From Mytilus edulis (taxonomy: Eukaryota; Mollusca; Bivalvia; Mytilida; Mytilidae), in assembly GCF_963676685.1 (NCBI RefSeq), contig NC_092346.1, positions 50,187,062 to 50,251,061 of the forward strand: a stretch of 64,000 nt of DNA, read 5' to 3'. The stretch's first letter is position 1; the number at the start of each line of letters is the position of its first letter. Position numbers and translations under genes: made by a program. The notes under the pieces are model-generated. The model was given only the letters and a program-made list of their open reading frames with translations, did no database searches and was not told the origin of the DNA. Shown in pieces: positions 11,868-24,100 of the stretch.

Positions 11868-14800
11868 AATATTCAGTAAAGTCAAAATAAGATATGGAAA
11901 TTTTCAAATAAATAGTTTCGATTACTTTTTCATATTTATTTTAAACATATTGAAACCTAAACATCAACTACAGCTGTTTGTTAAGGTTGATCTTCCAGAC
12001 ATGGCTCTATTAATGATTTAGTGCATTCCCTATCATATTTACAATCAATCGGTATATCTTTTGGTTATCAACTATTAATGTTTATGAGCCACTCTTTGCG
12101 AAAGGATACAACAAGTTTTTTTTATAAACTCAACAGGACACGTTGTTAAAGTTCATTAAAATAATTTTGAATAACTATTTAATCCGTAAAAATGAATATA
12201 ATACAAACATTCTTAAAATGGCCAATGTTGTCCCGATTTTCTCATTAAGAACGAAAAAGACGCAGAATTATATGAATTTATAATTAAGCAAGAGGAAAAT
12301 CATTTCTTTATTAGACAATGTGATACAGAGCAGAAACGAAACCAGTTGCGACACTAAAATAAAAGAAGGAGAAAACAACAATCACTAATTGTTACCATCT
12401 ATGCCTTAAGAAATGAATACAACAGTTAAACGTAAGACACAATACAAGAATGATGTTATCATGTGTTTTTGAAATTGAAGTTTTTTTTTAATTGTCAAAT
12501 ATTAATCATATAAACCAACATTCATTGGGGCATTCAATATGTTCAGTAAATCGAAAACTAACTGACAATGCCATGGCTAAAATGAAAAAGACAAACAGAC
12601 AAAAATAATATACAAAACACAACATTAAAAAATAAAGACTTAGCAACACGAACCCCACAAAACTGGGGGTGATCTCTGGTTATTAAGTGATATGTTTTGA
12701 CAATAACAATATGCACGGACAAGTGAATACAACATTTGAAATAATTCGAACGAAATTTATAAAAAGAAGGAGGGTTTGTATAGCTCACTATCTGTTCTAT
12801 TCTATAACGTGCAAATACCATACACGTAATAACACGATGTTCTCGTGAATATTCACAATATACGAACTATCTTAGCAGGTAGCGTTGTGTCCATAAATTG
12901 CTTCAACGAAGTTATGAGGAAGAAAGACTGAAATCGACAGTGTTGACGAAGGGTTGAACATTTCTATCCAACTAAGTGTGTGTGTGACAGTATTTCATAT
13001 CTGTCAATTGGACCCATCATACACAATATGATATATTTTTTAACATTAAGTTTCTACACTATACATACATAATCGGTACAATATATATTTTTTTTTCAAT
13101 TTTTATGTAAATGAGGATGTCGGAATCTATTATTGAGTACATCTAAAAGTAAAGATATCATTATAATACAATATTCTTTTGAAATTAAAATTAAGAATGG
13201 AAATGGGAAATATAACAAAGAGACAACAACCCGATCAAAGAGTAAAAAACAGCCGAAGTCAACTAAGGGGGTTTCAATGCAGCAAGAAAATCCCGCACCA
13301 GGAAGCAGGCATCAGTTGACCCCTTGATAAAAATGTATACCAGTTCACTGAAAATGGAGGTCATACTAAACTCCAAAACATATAAATGAACTAGAATTAA
13401 AAAAGACATACTAGACCAAAGAAAGCCAGAGGCTCCTGACTTGGGACGGGCTAAAAAAAGTGGCGGGGGTAAACGTGTTTTGTGAGATCTCAACCCTCCT
13501 CCTATACCTCTACCCAAGGTAGAATAAAGAAACGCACATCAACACGCACAGTAAAACTAAGTTTAAAAGAAGTCCGAATAGGTACCGAAAGAAACTATGC
13601 AAAATGACAATGATACATAAACTAACAAATGACTACTAGCAGTTTACGTCGTAACTACAACCCCTTTCCGTTTTCATGAATGTGACCTACCGAATTAGAC
13701 TATTTACCGGGTCTGTAATAACATGAGCAACACGACGGGTGCTACATGTGGAGCAGGATCTGCTTACCCTTTCGGAGCATCTGATATCACCCCCAGTTTT
13801 TGATGGGGTTCGTGTTGCTTAGTCTTTAGATTTCTATGTTGTATCTTGTGTACTATTATATGTCTGATTATCTTTTTCATTTTTAGCCATTGCGTTGTCA
13901 GTTTATTTTCGTTCTATGAGACTCAGTTTGACTGTCCCACTGGTATCTCTTGTCCCCTTTTTATACTGACATACTAGTTCCAAACACCAACGTATAAAGA
14001 TGTCTGCATGTTGATGTCCTTGTACCGATTAGTAAATGTTATGAATAGTTTTTTTTTATATCGAAAACCCTTTTTCAGTAATACAGAGATTTCTTTCGCT
14101 GAAATCAAATTCGTTGTAACATATCAAACAAGTTTAGATATATATAAACACCAGAATATGGTAAAAAGGGAACGTCACAATCTCGAAATGGATAATCATA
14201 GTCACAATAGGAAATAAAAAATCATCTCTTTCATCATACATTTTGGTATTAATTTTCTCGTTAGAGTTGTAGGTTTAGGTGTAGGGCAATGTTCATTGCT
14301 AGTATGAGCTATATTCAAAGTAATTACAGAAGGATGAATTATCATATATAATGGAGTTTCCCCATGCTATTACCAGAAAATGTGAAATGCAGGATATCGA
14401 AAAAATGTATTTAATTTTCCCATATCCACGCTATGGTTTTTTTCTCAGATGAATGGAAGTGAAATGGGTACTGGGAATTTTTATGGGAAAATGCCTTAAA
14501 AAAGGTTAACTTCTAAATGGTCCATACACATTATTTAAATGTCTAGGTAAGTTGTATTGATATCCACGCTTTGACTTCTGACCTTATGCTGACCAATTTT
14601 ACTGCATCCGATAATTAAGGTCTTTTCAATAATTTGTAAGGTCAAGTATGTTTGAATATATAAAAACAAAAACAAAAACAAATACACACTTTGATGAGCT
14701 AATAAAAGTTTAAAGGATCTAAAGTATAGCCAAATCCTGCAATAGATGAACATTTCGACAATAACTGTCTCCGCTGGTTTTCGAGGCAAATATTTGAATA

Positions 14801-15060
14801 TACAAAAACTAATACAACAGTGGATGAGCTTATCAAACCAATTTGTTTTTAAATTATATGAAGAGGCAAAAATGTATCGCATATCATTTCTACTTCAACA
14901 AAAAATAATCAATTGAAAGTATTTTGTCATAGTAAAATTTGAATACACATTGAATCGGCAAGTTTGTATTCTGCTTTTGACCTCAATACACTAATAGTAA
15001 ACACTGATTATTTCAAGAATAACTAGGTCATTCTAGTTGAGATAAAAGTTCCCCTCTGAA
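11868..15060. other. Spacer between genes A and B
   Basis: Contains repeat fragments at 12525-12670, 13180-13450 and 13650-13965. From about 14150 onward the sequence aligns with 27815-28075 and 29515-30257, the region before gene C. Short frames here look noncoding. Confidence 0.6.
14980..15060 (+). promoter_or_regulatory. Conserved 5' block of gene B
   Basis: Aligns by eye with 30175-30257 upstream of gene C, including AATAACTAGGTCATT and GTTGAGATAAAAGTTCCC just before the ATG. Conservation of noncoding bases here could mark a promoter or 5' leader, or simply recent duplication. No certain TATA box at a proper distance was seen. Confidence 0.35.
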
Positions 15061-15124
15061 ATGGCCGGAAAATTGTTTCTTTTGGTGTTCCATTTGTTTC
15101 TTTATTTTAGCTCCTGCACGTGTG
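15061..15124 (+). CDS. Gene B exon 1: signal peptide
   Basis: Encodes MAGKLFLLVFHLFLYFSSCT then Cys and a split codon. Donor GTGAGT, phase 1. The start is fixed by the aligned exon of gene C. Confidence 0.8.
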
Positions 15125-18100
15125 GTGAGTATATTTTAAGATGGGGGATAAAGTATTGTAAATTAAGACTAAAAAAAAAAAAAAAAAAAGAAAGTATGTG
15201 AAAAAGTTAATAGTTTTCTCTTTAGATCTTGAGTTTCTTTTGTTATTAATATGGACGGCCGACGAATTAAGTCCTACCGAATTAACACAAACTATTTAAT
15301 TTGTTTTAAGACATTCCACAGTTTCAGTTTTGGCTTGAGGTAGGCATTTATCGATTTAACCAAAAGGTTGAACTGTTGTCCAAAACCAAAGACTGACGGC
15401 AATAATTCAGTCTTAGGTCATCTTTAAACGGTTTTTGACCGATAATTCAGTGTATAAGTTTTGTCGTATCATTTTTTTTATTTTTCACTCGTTTATCGTC
15501 AATCACACAAGAAGCATGTGTGTACAGTGAATTAAGAATCCAATACAGAAGTAGTTAGTAGTTAGTTCGTGACACTTTATATATAAATAAAACTCTTCAT
15601 GTCAACTTTAAACGTGGGCAGGTGCAAGAAATCATATTTGAATAAAATATTATCTAATCGACGATATACTACTTTTATCTAATAATAAAAAGATACAAAC
15701 ACAAAATCACAAGGAACAACGGCATTTTGGCCTTGATGCACTTATAAGGCACTCACACGGTCGGTTTTAATACATGACGGAAACTTTTCTGTAAGTAATT
15801 GCAGTGGGTCGGGTCTTTATTAAAGTAAGTTGAAGCTAGTTGCATCGTTACTATTCTTTGGCACAACATGCAGCTATATAACACATGCAAAATTCTTTAA
15901 ATTGGTATATATATATAACAGCTTAATAATTCTTTGTAATTGAATTTTATTATGTATTGTAGAAATCCTTGTCTTTAAAAGATGGAATTGTTTTCTATTT
16001 GAAAGGATTACAATTCTTGGTTTCAGTTATGATTTACAGTATTGTAATTACACTAGAATATTATGAATGGAACTCTAAACTATTTTCCAAGCAATATTGA
16101 ACCTTGATTTTGATAATAATTTAATTTAAAAGTAAAAAAAAATTAAACCTACCATAGTTGCTGTCTCCCATTGAATTCTTCTTCTTCTTCTTCTTCTTCT
16201 TCTTCTTCTTCTTCTTCTTCTTCTTCTTCTTCTTCTTCTTCTTCTTCTTCTTCTTCTTCTTCTTCTTCTTCTTCTTCTTCTTCTTTTTCATTAATAATCA
16301 ATCATGACTAATAGACTGTATCACACTGTATAAACTTTCTACATATTATTTGAAATTTGCTATTGTCTTTTATAAATTGCATATTTATATTGATAAACTC
16401 AAACAAAGGAATACATGAAAAACTAGATGACTCATTTACAATGTTGTGTATTGAAAGATTTATTTGAAATATTTAGTGTATAACGTCAGGGTACCCAAAT
16501 TGCACCTATTTTGACAGTATTTTAACGTTCGTTTATTTATACTTCAGACAAAAGTTTTCATTATATTTTTATTTTGTAGATGTATCATTATTTATTCTAT
16601 GGTTTCACCAATTTAATTTTGAATCCATATGGAATCATAGAAAAATTGGTCTAAACTGACCGCCAAACCATCAATGATTCTGAAATGAAGAGTACCCAAA
16701 TTGCATCCATGCTTAAATTCGCATCTTCAAAAGTCTAATAACAGAGCTTTTGTTTAATTTTTTCAAATATTTTGAACAATTGGATATTAGTCCATGCTTA
16801 CTCTTCATTTTGTAAGAAAAAGATGCTTGTAACATATTGCATTTGCTCATTTTAAAAAGATGACGTTTTGATGACGTCGCATGGTGACGTTTCAGTACAT
16901 TTTGCTTTTTCAGTAAACACTTCATCTGTTGATAAATACTGTGAACGTTTTGTGCATATCTAAATATTTTTACCTATGTTGAAAGATGTGCATAGTATCA
17001 AATCATAAAAATACAAATTGTTTAGTCTCTAGGAAATCTTGTAAGATTTCCGCTGCTATTTTTGCTAAATAGGTGCAATTTGGGTACTCGTTGCAATTTG
17101 GGTACCGTTGCGTTACAGATAGTAAAAATACCAACAGTAGCAGAATCTCATGTTATCAGATTATGGTGACAGATTTATTGTTTTAGTTAATTTGTGAAAT
17201 GAGAGATGCTACATAGGTAACGCCTACAGTTTAAAAACAAGACAGTTTGTCGCTGGAGTAGACTGTATGAACGTTTATTCCTAGAATAGCTTTCCTATCA
17301 ATCTTGCAATTAAGGACCGCTCAACAAACCAGTTTGTTAAAATCGCATATACACCGGTATGTTGCATATCGTGAATAAAAACATATCGGATATACTATCT
17401 CATTAACATACAGATCATATGTTCACGCTCTGCTTAAAAGGGTACATTTCATATCAATCAATGAAATATCGCTTCTATCAACGTGAATACAAATATTCGG
17501 GTATACAAACTGAATAAGATACAGATCACGTGTCCATGTATCGCTTAAAAGGATACATTTTATATATCAACCAATGCAATTTCTGCATCCTAATTTTTAA
17601 AAGTAAAAAATCACAAAATGCCCTTATCAAATGACAAAATCAGCAGCCCAAACACATCAATAAATCGAAAAACAGCTGTTATATTCTTGACTTGGTAAAG
17701 GCAATACTATAATGTATTGTATCAGTACGATAAAACCACAGTATCAAAAAAAGAAGAAGAAAAAAACAGATAGTAGAAAGGAGCATTTTCAGAACTTTGT
17801 AAGAGAAGCATGAACTGTATGTAAATAAAATTGTCAGGAATACATCGGTATATTATGAAAACTGATGAAATCACTTACCAATTGTACATTTCAGCTTGTC
17901 ATGACAAAGTGGATTTGGCGTTTCTGGTTGATTCGTCGGGTTCTGTTGGATTGCCCAATTTCGTCAAAGTGAAGAATTTTGTTGCAAGTTCCGTAAATAG
18001 GTTTATCATAGGAAATAGAGATACACTCGCCAGTGTAGCAACATTTTCATCTAAACCACATGAAGAGTTTAATTTAAATTCTTTCGATGATAAGTTGTCA

Positions 18101-21100
18101 TTGATAAATGCTATTCAAGGAATCAAATACATCAGTGGTGGTACAAATACTGGCGAGGCTCTTAAATTTGTTGGCAGCCATATTTTTCAACCTTCCTCTG
18201 GAGATAGAATCCATGCCAGGAACATACTTGTGGTTATCACAGATGGACGATCAAATGACCATGCAGCCACTATTGCACAAGCCAATAATTTAAAGCACAA
18301 CAATATACTGATAATAGCAGTTGGAATCGGCAGCGGTATTTCAAAATCTGAACTTGCAGGAATAGCATCCCGTCCGTCACACGTTCTACATGTTGAAGAT
18401 TTCAACGCATTAAGTCATATTTACGATTCAATCCACTCGATTGCTTGCATTTCTGGTGAGACTTTTTTAAATTATATAAACTTAAATTAGTAGTTCAAAG
18501 ATAGAGTCAAATATAGCGCAAAACAAATTACATTCGTCAGTGTCGTTCTTTTGAAATTATGTAATAAAATAATCCTTACTTTACATTTATTTTAAAAGTT
18601 TAGCACAGTCGAGACGAGATTAAAAATGTAAGACACTAATTATTTTCTTGAAATACTTGTTTTCTTTCTTATTAACGATTTCTCTCCATTTGTTCTCAAG
18701 TAACCACCATACATCCTACGTTAAAAGTAACAACAACTACAGCTGCCCCAACTACAACGACAAAAAGTAAGTTGTGATTAGTAATAAACTGTATATTATT
18801 ATTACCGTTTGCTGTTTCCGGAATTGGCAGAGTAATCGAGTCCCTTCAGTGTCATCATAAATTATGGTATGAATTCATAAACATCCTTTTGATGAATAAA
18901 TTAAGACAACAGTAGTATATCGGTGTTTAAAAGTAAATATCCTGTAAGAGAAAATAAATACGGGTAACAAACCAAAACCGAGGGAAACACATCAACTATA
19001 AGAGGAACACAAAGGAACAACAGGAACACCCAAGTGCAAAAAAAAAAAAAAAAAAACAAACGCTAACACACATAGAAACAAGCTGTTAGATAACAACCGT
19101 CATATTCCTGATTTGGTAAAAGACATTTTTAGAAAAAAAAATAATGGGTTGAATCTGGTTTAGTGGCATTAACAACCTCCCGCTTGAACAATGTCGCTTA
19201 AACACTACGCAAACACATACAAGCATGCAAGAGCATTCATAACATTGAAACACACAAACAAAAATATTTAAAAAAAAAATACATGGCCCACAGTTATTTC
19301 GTAGTGCATTTCTTTTAGACAATAAATTCAAATTAAAAAAATCGCATCTGCTCTTTCTCAAAAAGATTTTTACAGTGTAGTGTACTACTAGTGGGACAAA
19401 TAATATCAAACTTATAGAAACTTCTACCAGCTCTAACTCAAAATTTGACAATTCTGTGTTCAAGGGGTCTAAAATTCAGTTTGACAGCTTCAGACGTAAT
19501 AGAATTTGACCTTTTTGAACTAGACCAAATCACTACTTAACATAAAGTTTCAGCACCTAAATATTTTCAACATGTAATTTCATTCCCCTACTTAATATGT
19601 CATGTATTAAATATCAAGAAATAAATTGGGAAAGTGTATCAAATTAAAAATCCAAGTTATACACTGTTCACATTAGGGACTATAGACAACGAAAACCAAA
19701 TGACGCTCACTGTGTCCTTTGCCTACATGCATGTCGAATGTACATAATACCTAGACACACCGCATAGCAATGCAAATTCACATTCAGTAAAACAGTCATA
19801 TTCGGAATTATGACAATGATGGTATTGAAAGGCAGTTTTATAATTATTTGGACCACAAGCGATCAGACATTACACATTATTTCACCGTAACCATAACAAA
19901 GACATCAAAAAGGTTATGATGAACCTTAAAGCTTTCCGTACGTGCATTATTTTCGTTTTTTCCGTATTAAGGTTCATCATAACCTTTTTGGCTAAAATGG
20001 CCGTATTTACACCCCAAATTTTACTCTGAGTACAGACTAACCTATACACCTGCAACAGTTTTAAGGGATGGCAGGAACTAGATATATAAATTTTAAATGC
20101 ATTTTATGTTTCAGAAAATTATAAACTTTTCTAGATTTTGCTATCCATTTTTTTTCGTTCCTGCAGAAGGTGCAAAATTAACTAAGTAGTGAAAACGATT
20201 GAGAAGCTCCCCTCATATAATCATTGTTGTGAGTAGTATTGATTTAAATGGACAATAGATGGACAATAGACACCTGTAAACAATAGGTGATTTAACAGGT
20301 TTAAACTGTGTAACTGAGTGGACCGTATCAAATGAAACTCGGGTGTTTGTTTATTTTGCTATCTTCTGCAGACTGAAAAAAAATGAACATCAAAATCCAG
20401 GTAAGTTTTTAATTTTCTGAAACGTAGACTTCATATAACTTTTATATATCTAGTTCCTGCCATGCCTTAAAACTTTCCTGGATGTACCAGTTTGTCTGTA
20501 CTCATAGTAATTTTGGAGGTGTAAACACGGCCATATTTTTCAATTCCTTATGATGAACCTTAACCTCAAATCGCCATATCTTTGACCAATTGGTTACACA
20601 ATGAAGTAATGATTGTAATCCATCTACTGTATCTGAGATCAGTACAATGTCGTCGGCGTAGAGAAGACAGCTTAATGAATCTGTTCCAATGTTAAGGTTC
20701 ATCATAAGGAATTAAAAAAAATTGGCCGTGTTTACACCTCCAAAATTACTATGAGTACAGACAAACTGGTACATCCAGGAAAGTTTTAAGGCATGGCAGG
20801 AACTAGATATATAAAAGTTATATGAAGTCTATGTTTCAGAAAATTAAAAACTTACCTGGATTTTGATGTTCATTTTTTTCCAGTCTGCAGAAGATTGCAA
20901 AATAAACAAACACCCGAGTTTCATATGATACGGTCCACTCAGTTACACAATTTAATAATGTTAAATCACCTATTGTTTAAAGGTGTCTATTGTCCATCTA
21001 TTGTCCATTCAAATCAATACTACTCACAAAATTGATTATATGAGGGGAGCTTCTCAATCGTTTTCACTACTTAGTTAATTTTTGCACCTTCTGCAGGAAC

Positions 21101-24100
21101 GAAAAAAAATGGATAGCAAAATCTAGAAAAGTTTATAATTTTCTGAAACATAAAATGCATTTAAAATTTATATATCTAGTTCCTGCCAGCCCTTAAAACT
21201 GTCGCAAGTGTATAGGTTAGTCTGTACTCAGAGTAAAATTTGGGGTGTAAATACGGCCATTTTAGCCAAAAGGTTATGATGAACCTTAATTCCTTTACCC
21301 ATGCGGTTTATTTCCGTCACTAGATCTTCAACAAACATTGCGAACAGGTTCGGTGCTAAATTGTCACCTTGACGGACGCCTGCTTCTACTAAAAACAGTC
21401 TGTTAGAGATCCGTTTAAGCGTACCGCTGCTTGAAGCTTTTCATAAGTTGACTTGATCGCCTTGTACATATTTCCATGAATTCGAATCGACAAGAGTTTG
21501 TGAAAAAGTAGGCTGTGATCTACGGAGTTGAACGCCTTTTTAAAATCGACGAAACAAAGAAAAGTGTCTTTATTCGCCAGTTTTCGATTTCGGAGAATAG
21601 TGAACAAACTGTATATATGGTCCAAGCATGATCGGAGTTTCCAAAATCTATTCTGTTCCTCGCTGAGTAAACTATTGTCCTCTAGATATTCAAGAAGTCG
21701 AGTGTTAAGAATATTGCTGTACGTTTTCGCTATTGTTGAGATCAGGCTAATACATCGATATCCTAAAGGATCTCTATAGTCTTTTCCCTTCTTCAAAAGC
21801 GGATAAATGATACTCTTGGCCCAGTAATCCGGAACTATTCCATTGGCAAAACAAGTGTTAAAAAGGCGACGTAGGACCGTTAGCAGTTTATCGTTCTTCA
21901 ATATTTCTTTCGGAATATTGTCCAGTCCTACGGCTTACTCGTTTTACGCTTTTCGAATCGCGCGCTTTGTTTCTTCTATCTTAATCTCATCGTTCATGCT
22001 ACTTATGTGTTGAGATTCATTATCATCTACATTTACTCGCAATTGTTCGAATTCTAACTCCCATTGACTGTTAAGTGCCTTAATTCTCTCCATGAACTCA
22101 TTATTGACGTTTGTAGTGTTTTCGAAGAAAAGTTCTGAGTATTCTTCTTTCCATCTTTCTCGGATTACATTCGGGTCGTTAGAATAAGTTCCATCATCCA
22201 TCACTATTTTATCGATGATTGTATTTTTTCCTACCAGGTCCTAATTTCCTGATCTCATTCTAGAATTCCTTTGGGTTTGATGTATTCAGCGTTCGTATCT
22301 TTTCTCTACTTTCCTTCGTGAATTTTCGTTCTTCCTGTCTCAGTGTCTTATCGAATGTTTTTCTTGCCGTCTTAAATTCCATTTTCAATGTAAGTTTCCT
22401 GCGATGATCACCTTTGAACCCAAGATTTTTTTTTGCGTTTCACGCTCGTTTGAACAGGTTCTTCTATTCATTATTCCAATAGGGTTTGCCTCTATTTTTC
22501 ACCTTTTTAGTCAATGACCTGATATCTTTGTACAATATATGTTCGCTCATTTCATAGTGGAGTGTGTTAATAAGGGGATCGTTAATCGCGTCGATTTCAC
22601 TTTTGATGTTCTGTACTCTAAGCAGTGAGTCTATTATGACGTTAAGTGCTACGACGTACCGTTCGCTCGAGAAAATGTTCGTAGAGATACTTTTGACGTT
22701 GTTTTTTTCTTTTGAAAAAATTGTGTGAATTATCCGTATTCCCTAATGTTTGATCTTCTTTATCAAAGTTTATTTCATTCAGTTTTGAATATCCAGATAG
22801 TTGAACAGAGTACTGTTAAAACGAATGATCCGGAGGATTTGAATTCGATGCCAATGAAAGATCGTGATCAAAAATGACATCAGAAACGAGTTTCACTTCA
22901 AAGTTTTCATACTGCGTCAACAAGTTGTACGATACGATCATATAATTCACGACCGATTTACCGATATTTGATACGTATGTGAAATTGTTTTTATCTTCTT
23001 TCCCCCGACCGTTTAACATACAACATCTACTGTCTTTCAGGAAATTCACCAAATGATCACCAAACGCGTTTCTCGTATCGTCAATCCATTTCGTTCTGGA
23101 ACTAAGTCCATCATACGTCAAAATCTTTAATAGATCCGACACGTCCGTTAAAATTGTCACAAAGGAATATTGGAACATCATTACTGTATAAAAAGATTTG
23201 TGACAGTAAACTGTTGTAGAAGTCTTGCGCTATATTTCCCCTACATGAACGTTCAGGCTGTAAACAGCATACACAAAAGTACATTTTCATGTCTTGATCT
23301 ACCTTTGTTGTAAGTTGTATCCATAAGATGTCATCTCAATTATTGTCTAAAATGTCCACCTCAAAATGTTGTAGCCAACTCGATTGTCGGTATAATGAAA
23401 TTTGATGTGACTGTTGTACACATGAGAGGTTAGGCTAGTTATAAAATCATGATTAATCCACCATTTTCTACATTAGAAAATGCTTGTACCAAGTCAGGAT
23501 TATGACAGTTGTTATCCATTCTTTTGAATTGTTTGTACTTTTGATTTTATGCCCTACCTACGATAGAAGAGGGGCATTATGTTTTCTGGTCTGTGCTCCG
23601 TTCGTCCGTTCGTCCGGCCGTTCGTTCCACCCGCTTCAGGTTAAAGTTTTTGGTCAAGGTAGTTTTTGATGAAGTTGAAGTCCAATCAACTGGAAACTTA
23701 TTACACATGTTTCCCATGATATGATCTTTCTAATTTTAATAGCAAATTATAGTTTTGGCCCCAATTTCATGGTCCACTGAACATAGAAAATGATAGTGCG
23801 AAGTTTAGGTTAAAGTTTCTGGTCAAGGTAGTTTTTGATGAAGTTAAAGTCACGTCAACTTGAAACTTAGTACACATGTTCCTTATTATATGATCTTTCT
23901 AATTTTAATTCCACAATAAAGTTTTGACCCCAATTTCACGGTCCACTGAACATGGAAAATTATAGTGCAAGTGTGGCATCCGTGGACTATGGACACATTC
24001 TTGTTGTTTAGTATTTTTGTGATGCTACTTTTTAGCTCACCTGGCCCGAAGGGCCAAGTGAGCTTTTCCCATCACTTTGCGTCCGGCGTCCGTCGTCGTC

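Larger units (their letters stand above)
19930..23345 (-). pseudogene. Non-LTR retrotransposon relic (endonuclease and reverse transcriptase)
   Basis: Read on the minus strand. An APE-type endonuclease part lies at about 23345-22816 (a FNGRVG motif near 23130, then FTYVSNIGKSVVNYMIV and a degenerate SDH-like end). A reverse transcriptase follows from about 22204: DFKKAFNSVDH at about 21540, GVRQGDNLAPNLF at about 21370, the catalytic LLYADDIVLIS at about 20655, and NTEKTKIMH at about 19955. Stops and frameshifts break the frame, so it is dead. Two TTAA elements split the RT. It lies antisense in intron 3 of gene B. The clade was not assigned. Confidence 0.85.

Noticed and set aside
14535..14882. 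115-codon minus-strand open frame
   Set aside because: Lies in DNA duplicated before genes B and C; the copy near gene C does not keep the frame, and there is no recognisable domain.
15020..15060. GATAAAAG before the gene B start as a TATA box
   Set aside because: It is only about 20 bp before the ATG, too close to leave a transcription start upstream of the coding region.
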